Shown: positions 8,630-17,842 of the stretch, piece by piece
Position numbering within the stretch: position 1 is the first letter of the stretch
How the letters are laid out: every line of letters starts with the position of its first letter
Source: Bacteroidales bacterium UBA6428
GTDB lineage: Bacteria > Bacteroidota > Bacteroidia > Bacteroidales > UBA932
Reading direction: 5' to 3'
DNA length: 64,000 bases
Assembly: GCA_002437305.1 (NCBI GenBank)
Contig: DJOW01000017.1
Coordinates: forward strand, 16,852 to 80,851
Made by a program: the position numbers and the translations under genes
Notes under the pieces: generated by a model
Told to the model about the DNA's origin: nothing
Database searches by the model: none
What the model saw: the letters and a program-made list of their open reading frames with translations, nothing else

Positions 8630-9451
8630 TTACTCGCGGTGGCCTTTCGCTGGCAGGTTCTCAAACCAATCCAGAAATAAAGGAAACCAGTCGGCCTGGG
8701 TGGAGGAGGCGCCGAAGCCGTGGCCGCCGGAAGGGAACTGAATATACTTGTGGGGGATTCCGGATTCGGTCAGGGCTTTGTCCATCACGACGGAGTTGCG
8801 GTAGTCAACGGTCGGGTCATCCAGACAGTTCACAAGAAAGACAGGCGGCATGTCCGACGGGATGTCCAATTCCATAGAGAGCTTACGCCTAAGGGAGGAA
8901 TCTTTCCGGTGCCCGCCTAGCAATGCCGTCCGGGAACGTTTGTGGACTATGGCCTCATCGGTCATGGTGACTACCGGATAGACAGAGACGATGAACGACG
9001 GACGCGAAGATATTCCTTGATTCTCAATCGCTTCCTCACCGCTATTCAACACGAGGTGGCCCCCGGCGGAGAAACCCATCACCCCGACCTTTGAAGGGTC
9101 GATTGAATATTCGGAAGCCTTCCGCCGCACTTCCAGCACCGCATTCCTAAGGTCATCCAACGCATCGGGATAATGGTTCTGAGGAACCGCCATATTCCCG
9201 AAAAGGAAGTATCTCGTGCCGGCGTGGCGGTAGTGCAGGACAAACGCAGTGAATCCTGCATCAGCCAGTTTTCTTGCCACGTCAGTTCCCTCAATCTTTT
9301 TTGAAAGCCAATAGTAACTGCCTCCGGGACAGACTATCACGGCGGCTCCGTTGGCCTTGTCTGGTTCAGGAAAGAACGCTTCAAGCCCAAGAGCATGAGC
9401 TTGAAGGCCAAGCATCAGAACGGTCAAGATTATCAAGGCAATCCGTCTCAT
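8630..9451 (-). CDS. Secreted alpha/beta-hydrolase (esterase/lipase-like)
   Basis: The 273-residue protein starts with a signal peptide (residues 1-20). It shows the fold's key parts: CPGGSYYWLS at 41-50 for the oxyanion hole, the nucleophile elbow GFSAGG with Ser128, an aspartate at 211/212 in CLDDPTVDY, and His244 in GGHGFG. Its ATG overlaps the stop of the exporter gene by 4 bp, so it is translated with the cluster. In the periplasm it could hydrolyse an ester of the exported product or a carbohydrate acetyl ester; the sequence does not decide. Confidence 0.85.
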   Translation of the reverse strand: MRRIALIILTVLMLGLQAHALGLEAFFPEPDKANGAAVIVCPGGSYYWLSKKIEGTDVARKLADAGFTAFVLHYRHAGTRYFLFGNMAVPQNHYPDALDDLRNAVLEVRRKASEYSIDPSKVGVMGFSAGGHLVLNSGEEAIENQGISSRPSFIVSVYPVVTMTDEAIVHKRSRTALLGGHRKDSSLRRKLSMELDIPSDMPPVFLVNCLDDPTVDYRNSVVMDKALTESGIPHKYIQFPSGGHGFGASSTQADWFPLFLDWFENLPAKGHRE

Positions 9452-12400
9452 GACTCCAAATGAAAATGAAGGTTATCCGGCAAACACGAACAGTTAGAGG
9501 CAAGCATTATGTTATCCTCATCCTTGTCGTACGCATCCACCTTAATCTCCGGGTGCATCAAGGCGAAGATCAAGGCATACTCACCCTGCCCGCAGTCATG
9601 GATCTCAAAATGATTACCGGAAGGAGTCTCAAACAAGAATCCGGCATCTTTCACACGAGAGAGTGCCTTTCGGCAGCGGGATTCCACATCGGCACCTTTG
9701 TAAAGGTACTTGTACCTGACATATTTAGAAAGGTACTCTGGAGTCTCTAGCTCCTTGCAAATCTCAGAGTACCTTGCGACAAACATTCTGTGACACTCTT
9801 TTGTCATCGCACGGTAATCCTCGCGGCATGGAATCCTCACACCTACTTCGACTTGCACGGAGCCTTCCCTAAGCATAAAATCCGTCTTTGGAAGCACATC
9901 GTAAGCTCCATGAATAAACACAGGAGTGATGTCCAAGCCAAGTTCCGAGGCCACATAAAAAGCCCCTTTGTGGAAACGCCCTACCTTGCCATCCAGAGTC
10001 CTCGTCCCCTCTGGGAAAATGACTAATGAATATCCCCGAGCCACCAAAGAACGAATTCTGTCCATGTTCTCCTCTATTCCATCATGAACCGGGAAACAGT
10101 CGGCCTTGCGAAGGACATAACCGTAAATCGGATTCTTCCAGACCCAGTCATTAGTAAAGAACACCACTTTAGGAGTCAAGGCCATCAAGCAGATAAGATC
10201 AATATGTGACTGATGATTCGCAACGATAACGGATGGCTTATCAAAATCGGTGACTCCGGAAATGCTGACCTTCACTCCTGGAATACGCCTCAACAGAAAA
10301 CGAGACATCCTCTGAAGGAATCTATGGTACTTCAACTTGCTGTCCGAAGAATTGCCCTGAATCAAAAAATGGAAAAAAGTGTAAGGGTAGGCGAACAGGA
10401 ACATCAGCAGCACATAGCCGACAAGAGCGTAGAGCGAATATACCAACCTTTTCAAAGTCAAAGGGATGTCACGTTTAGCGCCATTCTTCTCCGTCAGCCA
10501 TCTGAACATCACCGGAGGCAGATAGTAAGCCATTGCCACGACAATGAACATCCCGATCACCGTGACCTCCCCCAGCGAGCGCATCGCCGGATGCTTGGCC
10601 AAGATCAAGGCCCCGATGCCGATGAACATTATCACTGCCGAATTAAACACGCTGTTCTTGTAGGTGGCGAGACGTTTCTTCCCGTAGGCATATTCATAGA
10701 CAAGGCCCTCGGTGATGAAGATCGTGTAGTCATCGCCCTGGCCGAAGATGAACGTGGCGAGGATGATGTTGACGATGTTGAAGCGGATGTCCAGAAGACC
10801 CATAATGCCGAGAATCCAGAACCAGCTGACAGCCAGCGGGAAAAATGACAGGAGGCCAAGCTCCAAACGGCGGAAACTGAGGCACAGGAAGACGAACACC
10901 ACAAGGCTGCATATCGCGCCGATGAAGTCAAAGCTCCCGGAAAGGACTGACACAAGACGGTTGCTGATGTCGCCGGTGTCGAAGGCAAGCGCCCCTTCAG
11001 AGCGCAGGGATCGCTTTATCGCCTCCGCACTGGGGGCACCAGCAGAATATACTTGATTTACAATTAGATATTTTCCATTATCTTTGATAATATATGTATC
11101 GTCAAACGACTTCATCAACGGAGAGCCAACAGCGGTTGGCAAGACGGCATATTCCTTGGTCAGGACATCCTTGAACGGACTGAACGCCGACTCCGAGAAT
11201 CCTTGCCTCCGGCTTTCGTCAGCCAATTCCTTCAGAAGCTTTTCCGCGCGGCCACAGCCCCAGAAAGCATTCCACCTCTCTATCCTTTCGGCCTGGGTTT
11301 TCTCCGACGGGGCGAAATTGCCGACTCCTTTGACAAAGGCTACACTGCCTTTCAGAGAGTCCAGCCTCGCCAACAGTTTGTCGTTCAGTTCAAGCGCGGT
11401 CTCCTGATCCCGGCCTTCGGCGATGGCATAGATCTGGTTGTAGCCGGACTGCTCCAATCCGCTCTGAAGCATCTCCAGGTCACGTTTCTGGCTCTGGGTC
11501 ATGTAGTTGATGTTCCTCATGTCGGAATCGAACTCCGTCCGGCCGCTGAGGAAATACATGACCACAGTCACAGCCATCACGGCGGCAAGAAGCCAACCGT
11601 TAGAAGGAGCCTTGTCCGGAAGAATCCGTCCCAACTCAAGTGTGCCGCCGACATTTTTGCGGGCCTTGGTGAAGACTGGCAGGAAGACAAGCACGAATAT
11701 TATCGTACCGGCCAGCATCAGCGAGCCGAACAGCCCCAGATCCTGCATCGCCACGGCATCCAGCCAGACAAGGCACAGGAAGGCGGCGATCGTGGTGATG
11801 TTGCCGATAAGCAGCGGCTCGACCATCTCCTTTAGGTTCTGCCTGGGACTCACACCCGATTTCAGACCGTCCATAAAATGCAGCGGATAGTTAACCGCTA
11901 TGCCGATGATCACGGAAGCGACTCCGATGACGATGATCGACATGCTGTCACGGATCAGGGCGATGCCACCGACGGCGAAAAGCCAGCCGAATGTGATTGA
12001 AATGACTATCCAGAGGATGTCAGAGAAGCGTTTGTAGGTAAACACCAGCAGAAGACCGATCAGAAGCAGGGCCAGAGAGATGGCCAATATGCTGTCTTTC
12101 TTGATCTGCGCGGCGTTTGTCACGGCGATCAGCGGCGCGCCCACGGCGGACACGGAGACCTCAGGATGCTCAGTCTCAAGTCTTTGTATGGCATCATCAA
12201 CCAGATCGGCGACCTTGGAGTTCATCCCAGACTCGCTCGTGCCGTAAGAGGAGGTCAAAAATGCGAGTCCATGACCGTCTTTTGTGAATATGCAGTCGTC
12301 GGCAATGTCGTAGTTCGAGTTGGCGGCACTGGTTCTCAACCGCTGAAGCACAGGCGTGAACAGACGCAAAGGATCCGTGCGGACATTGGCGGCCACAGCG

Positions 12401-12903
12401 TCCCCGGTCGGAAACATCAGAGACAGGCGGTCTTCGGCAAGTTGCCTGGAGACATAGCCTTGAATATTCAGAAGTGAGTCTATGCGCTGATAGTCCGCCT
12501 CGGTCATGTACAGAGGATAGGAGGATGTGACGCCCGCCATCATCTCGAGTGCCATCCCGCCGTCTACGGTTATCTGCCTTTGAGGGACCATTCCGGTGGA
12601 ATCCACGGCGTCGAACACGTCCTCGAAATCGTGAATCGCCTCGGAAATCTCATCCTCATCTGCCTCCGAGCCGTCTTTAGGCGAGAAAATCAGGGCAATG
12701 TTGTTCTTTTTGCCAAGGGCGTTGTAAGCCTCGGTGTATCTCAAACTTTCCTCGTCTCCCGGCAGAAACCTGGAGATGTCCTCCTCATAATGCAGCCCTG
12801 AGGCCATAAACAGACAGACAGCCGCAAGGATGGCGGCCACAAGGGCAGCCAGCCATTTTCTTCCTTGGAGGAAGTCGTAGATCTTAAGAAAAAAGTCTGT
12901 CAC
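9448..12903 (-). CDS. MMPL/RND-family exporter fused to PlsC acyltransferase and a methyltransferase-like tail
   Basis: This 1151-residue protein begins with an RND/MMPL permease, with a first membrane helix near residues 18-38 and two bundles around 270-410 and 640-800. An acyltransferase domain follows, with NHQSHID at about 896 and FPEGTRTLDG at about 963. The last 50 residues contain DCGQGEYALIFALMHPE, a SAM-binding motif I pattern, but the protein stops soon after. It probably flips and acylates the polyene product in the inner membrane. The start codon is GTG with AGAGG just upstream. Related MMPL proteins occur in flexirubin/aryl-polyene clusters. Confidence 0.9.
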   Translation of the reverse strand: MTDFFLKIYDFLQGRKWLAALVAAILAAVCLFMASGLHYEEDISRFLPGDEESLRYTEAYNALGKKNNIALIFSPKDGSEADEDEISEAIHDFEDVFDAVDSTGMVPQRQITVDGGMALEMMAGVTSSYPLYMTEADYQRIDSLLNIQGYVSRQLAEDRLSLMFPTGDAVAANVRTDPLRLFTPVLQRLRTSAANSNYDIADDCIFTKDGHGLAFLTSSYGTSESGMNSKVADLVDDAIQRLETEHPEVSVSAVGAPLIAVTNAAQIKKDSILAISLALLLIGLLLVFTYKRFSDILWIVISITFGWLFAVGGIALIRDSMSIIVIGVASVIIGIAVNYPLHFMDGLKSGVSPRQNLKEMVEPLLIGNITTIAAFLCLVWLDAVAMQDLGLFGSLMLAGTIIFVLVFLPVFTKARKNVGGTLELGRILPDKAPSNGWLLAAVMAVTVVMYFLSGRTEFDSDMRNINYMTQSQKRDLEMLQSGLEQSGYNQIYAIAEGRDQETALELNDKLLARLDSLKGSVAFVKGVGNFAPSEKTQAERIERWNAFWGCGRAEKLLKELADESRRQGFSESAFSPFKDVLTKEYAVLPTAVGSPLMKSFDDTYIIKDNGKYLIVNQVYSAGAPSAEAIKRSLRSEGALAFDTGDISNRLVSVLSGSFDFIGAICSLVVFVFLCLSFRRLELGLLSFFPLAVSWFWILGIMGLLDIRFNIVNIILATFIFGQGDDYTIFITEGLVYEYAYGKKRLATYKNSVFNSAVIMFIGIGALILAKHPAMRSLGEVTVIGMFIVVAMAYYLPPVMFRWLTEKNGAKRDIPLTLKRLVYSLYALVGYVLLMFLFAYPYTFFHFLIQGNSSDSKLKYHRFLQRMSRFLLRRIPGVKVSISGVTDFDKPSVIVANHQSHIDLICLMALTPKVVFFTNDWVWKNPIYGYVLRKADCFPVHDGIEENMDRIRSLVARGYSLVIFPEGTRTLDGKVGRFHKGAFYVASELGLDITPVFIHGAYDVLPKTDFMLREGSVQVEVGVRIPCREDYRAMTKECHRMFVARYSEICKELETPEYLSKYVRYKYLYKGADVESRCRKALSRVKDAGFLFETPSGNHFEIHDCGQGEYALIFALMHPEIKVDAYDKDEDNIMLASNCSCLPDNLHFHLES

Positions 12904-12937
12904 TCGCCTCTTTTACGATAATGTTCCGCGAAGATAC

Positions 12938-14044
12938 TCATTTTTTGCGTAGCAAGCGGGAAGGCAGACCGTAAAAGAGAGCAAGAACGCACAATACCGT
13001 GTTCAGGACACTGATACGGAAGAAGTCCCGGAACGGACGGAAATGCGTTACCCTTTCGCCCTCAGGAGGATAATAGACACGGATGCCGACCGGGATCATC
13101 GGAACTCCTTTCCAGCATTGGAACACAAGGAGTTCCAGCTCGGCCTCGTAGCGATAGGTCAGAAATCGGAGACTCCCCAGGCGGTTCAATTGATAGAGCC
13201 GGAAACCGGATTGGGTGTCAGGGAGGTTCACTCCGGTCTGGAGTCTGAACCAGAAATTCGAGAATTTGTTGGCGAAAGTGTTGCCTCCCGGCATATTCTC
13301 CATCCTTAGATCGCGGCTTCCGACAAGCATGGCGTCCGGATGCTCTTTGGCCTGGGCCACGAACGCGGGGATATCCTCCGGGAAATGCTGGCCGTCAGCG
13401 TCTATGGTGATGGCTCGCTCGAATCCCCGGGCCTTGGCTTCACTGAAGCCGGTTTTGAGGGCGTGGCCTTTGCCACGGTTTCTCTCGTAGCGGACAACCA
13501 CAGCGCCGGTTTCTGACAAGGAGCCAGAGGAGCCGTCCGTGCTGCCGTCATCCACGACAATCACGTCTTTGCAGAACCTCAACGTTCTCTGTACCAGATC
13601 CTTGATTGTTCCGGCATTGTTATAGACGGGGACAATGACGCAGGTTTTCAACTGCTTCAGGATGGTCACCGGGTCCGCCGATGTGATGGCATATTCAAGA
13701 CTCATCCGTGAGAAGACTTTTTCCTCCGAGCGGACGGTGAGTTCCACTTTCTGGATGCCGTCCGTCAGCGTCATCTTTGTGAATGAATATGTCACCTCGG
13801 CCCCGGGGTAAAGAGGCTCCATGAACTTGAGGTCAGCGACCCGTGAAAGGGTCAACGACTTGTCCAAACGCATTTCCAGCAGTTCTGTCGCCACACGGAT
13901 CTGTACGGCTCCGGGAGTGATCGGATAGTCCGGAAAATGGGACTTGAAGATCACATTGTCAGGTTCGAGCCTGATGAGTGGCTCGAATCCTCCCTCGGTC
14001 TCTTTTATGGAAAGGATAGTGAAGAATGTGCCTGAAAGTCTCAT
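12938..14044 (-). CDS. Hotdog 3-hydroxyacyl-ACP dehydratase fused to GT2 glycosyltransferase
   Basis: Residues 1-125 form a FabZ-like hotdog domain with FKSHFPDYPITPGAVQ at 33-48; His36 is in the catalytic position. Residues 133-340 form a family 2 glycosyltransferase with VIVPVYNNAG, VVDDGSTDGS (Asp165-Asp166) and DADGQHFPED (DxD at 215-217). A hydrophobic C-terminal stretch may anchor it in the membrane. The first half would dehydrate polyene intermediates, and the second may add a sugar to a lipid. The ATG overlaps the previous stop by 4 bp (ATGA). Confidence 0.9.
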   Translation of the reverse strand: MRLSGTFFTILSIKETEGGFEPLIRLEPDNVIFKSHFPDYPITPGAVQIRVATELLEMRLDKSLTLSRVADLKFMEPLYPGAEVTYSFTKMTLTDGIQKVELTVRSEEKVFSRMSLEYAITSADPVTILKQLKTCVIVPVYNNAGTIKDLVQRTLRFCKDVIVVDDGSTDGSSGSLSETGAVVVRYERNRGKGHALKTGFSEAKARGFERAITIDADGQHFPEDIPAFVAQAKEHPDAMLVGSRDLRMENMPGGNTFANKFSNFWFRLQTGVNLPDTQSGFRLYQLNRLGSLRFLTYRYEAELELLVFQCWKGVPMIPVGIRVYYPPEGERVTHFRPFRDFFRISVLNTVLCVLALFYGLPSRLLRKK

Positions 14045-14541
14045 TCGGGGATATTCATTTTTGAGAAAGTGTAGCTGCGGTCTGGCCTCCGCATAATGAC
14101 TTTTGAGCCATCAACGGAAATATATTCATCAGTGGCGGAGGAGTTGAATAGTCGTTTGAGGTCTCTTGCTATCGTCTTGCTTATGAGGCATTTGTCCAGA
14201 GGCTTCATCACGTTGAGCAGTTTGACTCGTCGGCGTCCCCTTGTCATCTTGAAGTCGAAGGCTCTGATGCCGAACTCGTTGACTATGGAGCCGGCGATGA
14301 CGCCGTCCATCCTCTTGATCACGCATATTCCTGAGAAAGAGGCGTTTTTGAAGGTTATGGCCACGGTGTAGCGGGAGGTTTCATTGTCGTTGAACGGGAA
14401 AAGGTAGGGCGCCACGGTCGTATCGGTCACCTCAATGGTTGGTGAGCTTTGCCGGACCACAGGCTCTCTGGCCATCGAGGCGATGGCGGATGGCACACCA
14501 ACAGACAGAAGCAGACTAATCAACAACAAAAACCTTCTCAT
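14041..14541 (-). CDS. Exported protein of unknown function in the polyene cluster
   Basis: I do not recognise the family. The 166-residue protein has a signal peptide (residues 1-22) and then a beta-rich body with FKNASFSGICVIKRMDGVIAG, less its final residue. Its place next to a LolA-like gene suggests a periplasmic or outer-membrane partner, comparable to the small lipoprotein-like genes of aryl-polyene clusters. Residues of about 25-40 (REPVVRQSSPTIEVTD) come from a REP-like repeat at 14437-14478 also seen in the polyferredoxin gene, so part of the mature N-terminus is repeat-derived. Confidence 0.65.
   Translation of the reverse strand: MRRFLLLISLLLSVGVPSAIASMAREPVVRQSSPTIEVTDTTVAPYLFPFNDNETSRYTVAITFKNASFSGICVIKRMDGVIAGSIVNEFGIRAFDFKMTRGRRRVKLLNVMKPLDKCLISKTIARDLKRLFNSSATDEYISVDGSKVIMRRPDRSYTFSKMNIPE
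14437..14478. repeat. REP-like palindromic element, copy 1 (translated)
   Basis: The sequence GGTTGGTGAGCTTTGCCGG, followed by ACCACAGGCTCTCTGGCC, matches the reverse complement of the copy at 43512-43560 over most of its length, with the centre CGGACCACAGGCTC identical. It is read as part of the exported-protein gene. Confidence 0.75.
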
Positions 14542-15160
14542 CGACCGTCTTGTTATATTCAGCGTTCAGGATCGTGATCATCGTCACGCCGCTGTTGTCA
14601 ATCAAATCCACATCAATGACCTTCATATCCTTGCCGAAATGCAGGCGGACTGTCTTGAACATCTGCTTCATCTCTTTTTTTAGAGGCTCCATCTCAGCCA
14701 CATAGCAGCCACCGTCAAGAAACATCCGCACCCTGAAGTCTCCGGAGCCAGACAACCCCTGCCCCGTTATGCTGTCCATAATGATCCTCGCGATGGACTT
14801 GAAAAGCCTGTTCGTGCCCACATCCATCTTGCTGGAGGTCTGGCTGCTCTGGAGAAGCACCTTCTCTTTGTTCAGGATGAAAAGATAGGTGTACGGGGAG
14901 ACATATTCCCACCTCAACATTCCGTCGGCGAACCACATTTTGCCTGTGGAGACCATCTTCTCCTGAAGGATGGCTATGTCCTTTACCTGCTTGAAGTCTG
15001 CCTCCAGGCTCTTGATCCCGGCGCAGGAAGCGTCGATCCTTTTGATGGCCTCTGCGGTCTGCGCCTCTGTGAGCGGCTTATAGTCGGCGCCGGAAGCCGA
15101 TGAAACGGCGGAAAGCAGCGCAAGGCCAATGAATATTATTCTTAAACTTTTCATAATCAT
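14516..15160 (-). CDS. LolA-like outer-membrane lipoprotein carrier protein
   Basis: The 214-residue protein has a signal peptide (to about residue 25) and the LolA-type order: a helical start with SLEADFKQVKDIAILQEKM, then GKMWFADGMLRWEYVSPY, the usual strand pattern of this lipid-binding half-barrel. LolA relatives inside aryl-polyene clusters are thought to shuttle the lipid-linked product across the periplasm. It overlaps its neighbours on both sides by ATGA-type junctions, so it is part of the same operon. The housekeeping lolA is probably elsewhere. Confidence 0.87.
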   Translation of the reverse strand: MIMKSLRIIFIGLALLSAVSSASGADYKPLTEAQTAEAIKRIDASCAGIKSLEADFKQVKDIAILQEKMVSTGKMWFADGMLRWEYVSPYTYLFILNKEKVLLQSSQTSSKMDVGTNRLFKSIARIIMDSITGQGLSGSGDFRVRMFLDGGCYVAEMEPLKKEMKQMFKTVRLHFGKDMKVIDVDLIDNSGVTMITILNAEYNKTVDEKVFVVD

Positions 15161-15510
15161 TTAGCTATAAACACACAGCCACTGATGATCAGAAAAACCC
15201 CGATCCAACGGGTGGCGGGAATGTTCTCATGGAAAATGAATATGGCTGCGAGCATCCCGAACACATAACTCAGGCTGATCATCGGGTAGGCCATGCTGAA
15301 CGGGTATCTCTTGAGGATGTACATCCACAGGACCGTGCCTCCGGCATAGCAGAGGCCGCAGCCAAGGAACCACCAGTTGACGAGCAGACGGCCGAAAAAC
15401 GCCCACGTCCATTCAAAACTGCCCATCCTCTCAAGGGCGAACTTGAGAAGCACCTGGCCTCCGGAAAGCAGGAGGCTCTGGACAACGGACAGTGTCAGCA
15501 GTCTTAACAT
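15157..15510 (-). CDS. Small EamA/SMR-type membrane protein (ArnE-like flippase)
   Basis: The 117-residue protein has four predicted membrane helices, at about residues 5-25, 38-60, 67-88 and 96-116. The pattern AYPMISLSYVFGMLAAIF with a short glutamate-containing turn is that of small multidrug resistance/EamA half-transporters such as ArnE/ArnF. In this place it may flip a polyprenyl- or lipid-linked sugar, consistent with the GT2 domain encoded two genes on; that link is inference. It overlaps the ketosynthase-like gene by 7 bp. Confidence 0.8.
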   Translation of the reverse strand: MLRLLTLSVVQSLLLSGGQVLLKFALERMGSFEWTWAFFGRLLVNWWFLGCGLCYAGGTVLWMYILKRYPFSMAYPMISLSYVFGMLAAIFIFHENIPATRWIGVFLIISGCVFIAK

Positions 15511-16412
15511 AAGCTTTTGAGATAAACCAATCCGACATCCTCGCCGGCGTCGTTCACGACAAGGATGTCCTTGTCAAGGCCATGGGCGATCCTCATCGCG
15601 GCCCCGTAGATTCCTAATCCGGATGTCGAGAAGCATTTGCCGAACAGCCTGAAATAGTCCGCGCTGCGGATGACGTGAGAGGCATGATATTCATTGACAA
15701 TTGTTTCCAGATTCTTCGGAGAGTGGAGGATCCGGACATCCGCCAATTCGCAAAGAGGTTTCTTCGATGCCCCATCGGCCCCTTCGGCGGTCCCCCGGAC
15801 CGGAGACCCGGACAACACGAATGCGGAAGAGGCTTCGGCGGCGGTGGCACCATCGCCGAAGTACCCGGCGCCTTTCAAAAGATCGTAGGTGTCCGGTGTC
15901 GTCTCATCGTGCGCTCCGACAAGGGCATTGGAGATTCTTCTGGACTGAAACTGCATGAAAGCGTCCAGCAACGCGCTCTCAAAGGAGATGTCTTTCTGTG
16001 AATATGTGCAGTTGTGCCCTCGGCAACGAAGCAGGATGGCCACCGCCGAACTGATCGTGTTGTGGGTGGACATCATAAAATATGTAGGAGGAAGCATCTC
16101 CTCTCCATCCCGGCTCATCGCCTCCAGGAAATTCTCCGTGTTCTCCATGCAGCCAAGTCCCGTGCCTGTGAATATGGCGTCCGGACATTCGATTCCGGCC
16201 TCCTTCAGGGCGGTAAGTGAGACCGCTATCGCCCGTTTGAGGATCAAACCCATCCTGCGTGCCTGCATAGGATTCAGGAACGGCTTGAAATCCGGATCCT
16301 GACTTCTGAGATAAGGTTCAGAACACTGTACGGGATCTGTCATCCAGTCCTCGCGGAGAGGCTTCTGAACGGAGATCTGGGCCGCTGAACGTATGTAAAT
16401 CCTATCTGTCAT
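15504..16412 (-). CDS. Ketosynthase-like protein without active cysteine (chain-length-factor type)
   Basis: The 302-residue protein has the thiolase fold pattern of the short beta-ketoacyl synthase-like family found in aryl-polyene clusters (Ketoacyl-synt_2 type). The place where active ketosynthases have a cysteine reads MMSTHNTISSAVAI, with no cysteine at the nucleophile position. It likely pairs with the active ketosynthase encoded directly upstream, with which its gene overlaps by 11 bp, and sets chain length. The low-complexity segment at residues 195-220 is probably a linker. Confidence 0.82.
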   Translation of the reverse strand: MTDRIYIRSAAQISVQKPLREDWMTDPVQCSEPYLRSQDPDFKPFLNPMQARRMGLILKRAIAVSLTALKEAGIECPDAIFTGTGLGCMENTENFLEAMSRDGEEMLPPTYFMMSTHNTISSAVAILLRCRGHNCTYSQKDISFESALLDAFMQFQSRRISNALVGAHDETTPDTYDLLKGAGYFGDGATAAEASSAFVLSGSPVRGTAEGADGASKKPLCELADVRILHSPKNLETIVNEYHASHVIRSADYFRLFGKCFSTSGLGIYGAAMRIAHGLDKDILVVNDAGEDVGLVYLKSLC

Positions 16413-17583
16413 AACGCGAGATCAACAGGGATGAGTCATTGCCTCCGAAACCGAATGAATTGCACAGAACGTGATTGAGAGCGATGCCCTCACGCCCTTC
16501 CGACTCCGGGATTACGCCACCCTCGAACGCTTCCTTCCAATTAAGGTTGGCAGGGATGAATCCGTGCTTGATGGCAAGGAGACAGATCACAGCCTCGATG
16601 CTGCCGGCCGCGCTGGTCGTGTGACCGGTGAACGCCTTTGTGGAAGACACAGGAGGGATACTGTCTCCGAAAAGACGGAACATCGCCCGGCTTTCGCTGG
16701 CGTCGTTGTTAGGTGTGGCCGTGCCGTGGGCATTCACATAGTCGATGTCCGAAGGTCCCAACCCAGACATATTCAATGCTTTGTACATCGCCAGGAAAGC
16801 GCCTTCGCCATCATCCGAAGAGGCTGTCTGGTGGAAAGCGTCGCAGGCGTTGCCGTAGCCGTCCAGAACCCCGAGCGGATGCGCGCCTCTCTTCAAGGCA
16901 TGTTCCTCACTCTCAAGGACCACGAATCCGGCTCCTTCGCCGAGATTCAACCCGTTACGGGTCGCGTCGAACGGCCGGCAAGGCTCGCTGTCCAGAATCT
17001 TCAGGGAATTGAATCCGTTGAGATGGTATCTGGTCAGGCATTCGGCACCGCCGGCGACCGCGACTTCACAGCGGCCATTCTTTATCAGGTCAGCTCCGAA
17101 CATGATCGAGTTCGCCGCTGATGAACAGGCGGTTGAGGTTGTGGTCACAAGGGAGAAGCCACCGAAAAAATCCGCTATCGCGTCCGTGCAGCTTCCGCAG
17201 TCGTGAAGACGGAAAAGAGACCGGTCATCACCCTGAAGGTAATGACGCTCGGTCACATCCATCCCGCCGACAGTCGTTCCCGAGATCAAGGCCGAACGGT
17301 CCGAGCCTTTGACTCCGGCCTCCTCCATAGCCTCCTTGACCGCCATGATCCCAAGCAATGTTGTCCGGGGGACAATCCTGCCTGAAGGAAATCCGAGAGC
17401 GTTCTTGAGTTCCCCGTCGGACATATTCACCTCCCCGCAAGGAAGGTCAGAGTGAGCGGTCTGCAGATGTCTAAGGCTCCCGACGCCGCTCCTGCGGGCG
17501 GTGAGGGAACGCAATGTCTCCTCCTTCCCCACCCCGATGGCGGAGATGATTCCAGATCCTGTTATGACGATTCTCCCGGACAC
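16402..17583 (-). CDS. Beta-ketoacyl-ACP synthase, FabF-like, cysteine-active
   Basis: The 393-residue protein carries the full catalytic set: Cys153 in STACSSAANS, His286 in NAHGTATPNND, and His321 in FTGHTTSAAG. The C-terminus NSFGFGGNDSSLLI is typical. It starts with GTG at 17581-17583 immediately after the ACP stop, so the two are translationally coupled. With the cysteine-less partner downstream it forms a KS/chain-length-factor pair, the core elongation unit of aryl-polyene synthesis. Confidence 0.93.
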   Translation of the reverse strand: MSGRIVITGSGIISAIGVGKEETLRSLTARRSGVGSLRHLQTAHSDLPCGEVNMSDGELKNALGFPSGRIVPRTTLLGIMAVKEAMEEAGVKGSDRSALISGTTVGGMDVTERHYLQGDDRSLFRLHDCGSCTDAIADFFGGFSLVTTTSTACSSAANSIMFGADLIKNGRCEVAVAGGAECLTRYHLNGFNSLKILDSEPCRPFDATRNGLNLGEGAGFVVLESEEHALKRGAHPLGVLDGYGNACDAFHQTASSDDGEGAFLAMYKALNMSGLGPSDIDYVNAHGTATPNNDASESRAMFRLFGDSIPPVSSTKAFTGHTTSAAGSIEAVICLLAIKHGFIPANLNWKEAFEGGVIPESEGREGIALNHVLCNSFGFGGNDSSLLISRYDR

Positions 17584-17841
17584 TTACTTCGACTGGTCAG
17601 CCTTGATGTACTCGGCCATAGTTCTTACTGACTTGAAGACCTCCTTGCCTTCGGCGGGATTCTTCAGTTTGATTCCGTAGTTCTTCTCCAAAAGCAGCAT
17701 AAGTTCCAAGGCGTCAATGGAGTCAAGGCCAAGTCCCTCACCGAAGAGAGGGGCGTCAGCGTCGATGTCCTCCGGTTTGAGATCAACAAGCTTGAGAGCC
17801 TCGATGATCTTCTCTTTCAATTCGTTGATAAGTGCGTCCAT
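17584..17841 (-). CDS. Acyl carrier protein
   Basis: The 85-residue protein is a four-helix carrier with the phosphopantetheine attachment serine at residue 41 in GLGLDSIDALEL. The acidic helices before and after are typical. It lies between two ketosynthase-family genes with almost no spacing, and is one of two carriers in the cluster. Having two suggests separate carriers for starter loading and chain extension, as in aryl-polyene systems. Confidence 0.93.
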   Translation of the reverse strand: MDALINELKEKIIEALKLVDLKPEDIDADAPLFGEGLGLDSIDALELMLLLEKNYGIKLKNPAEGKEVFKSVRTMAEYIKADQSK

Positions 17842-17842
17842 A

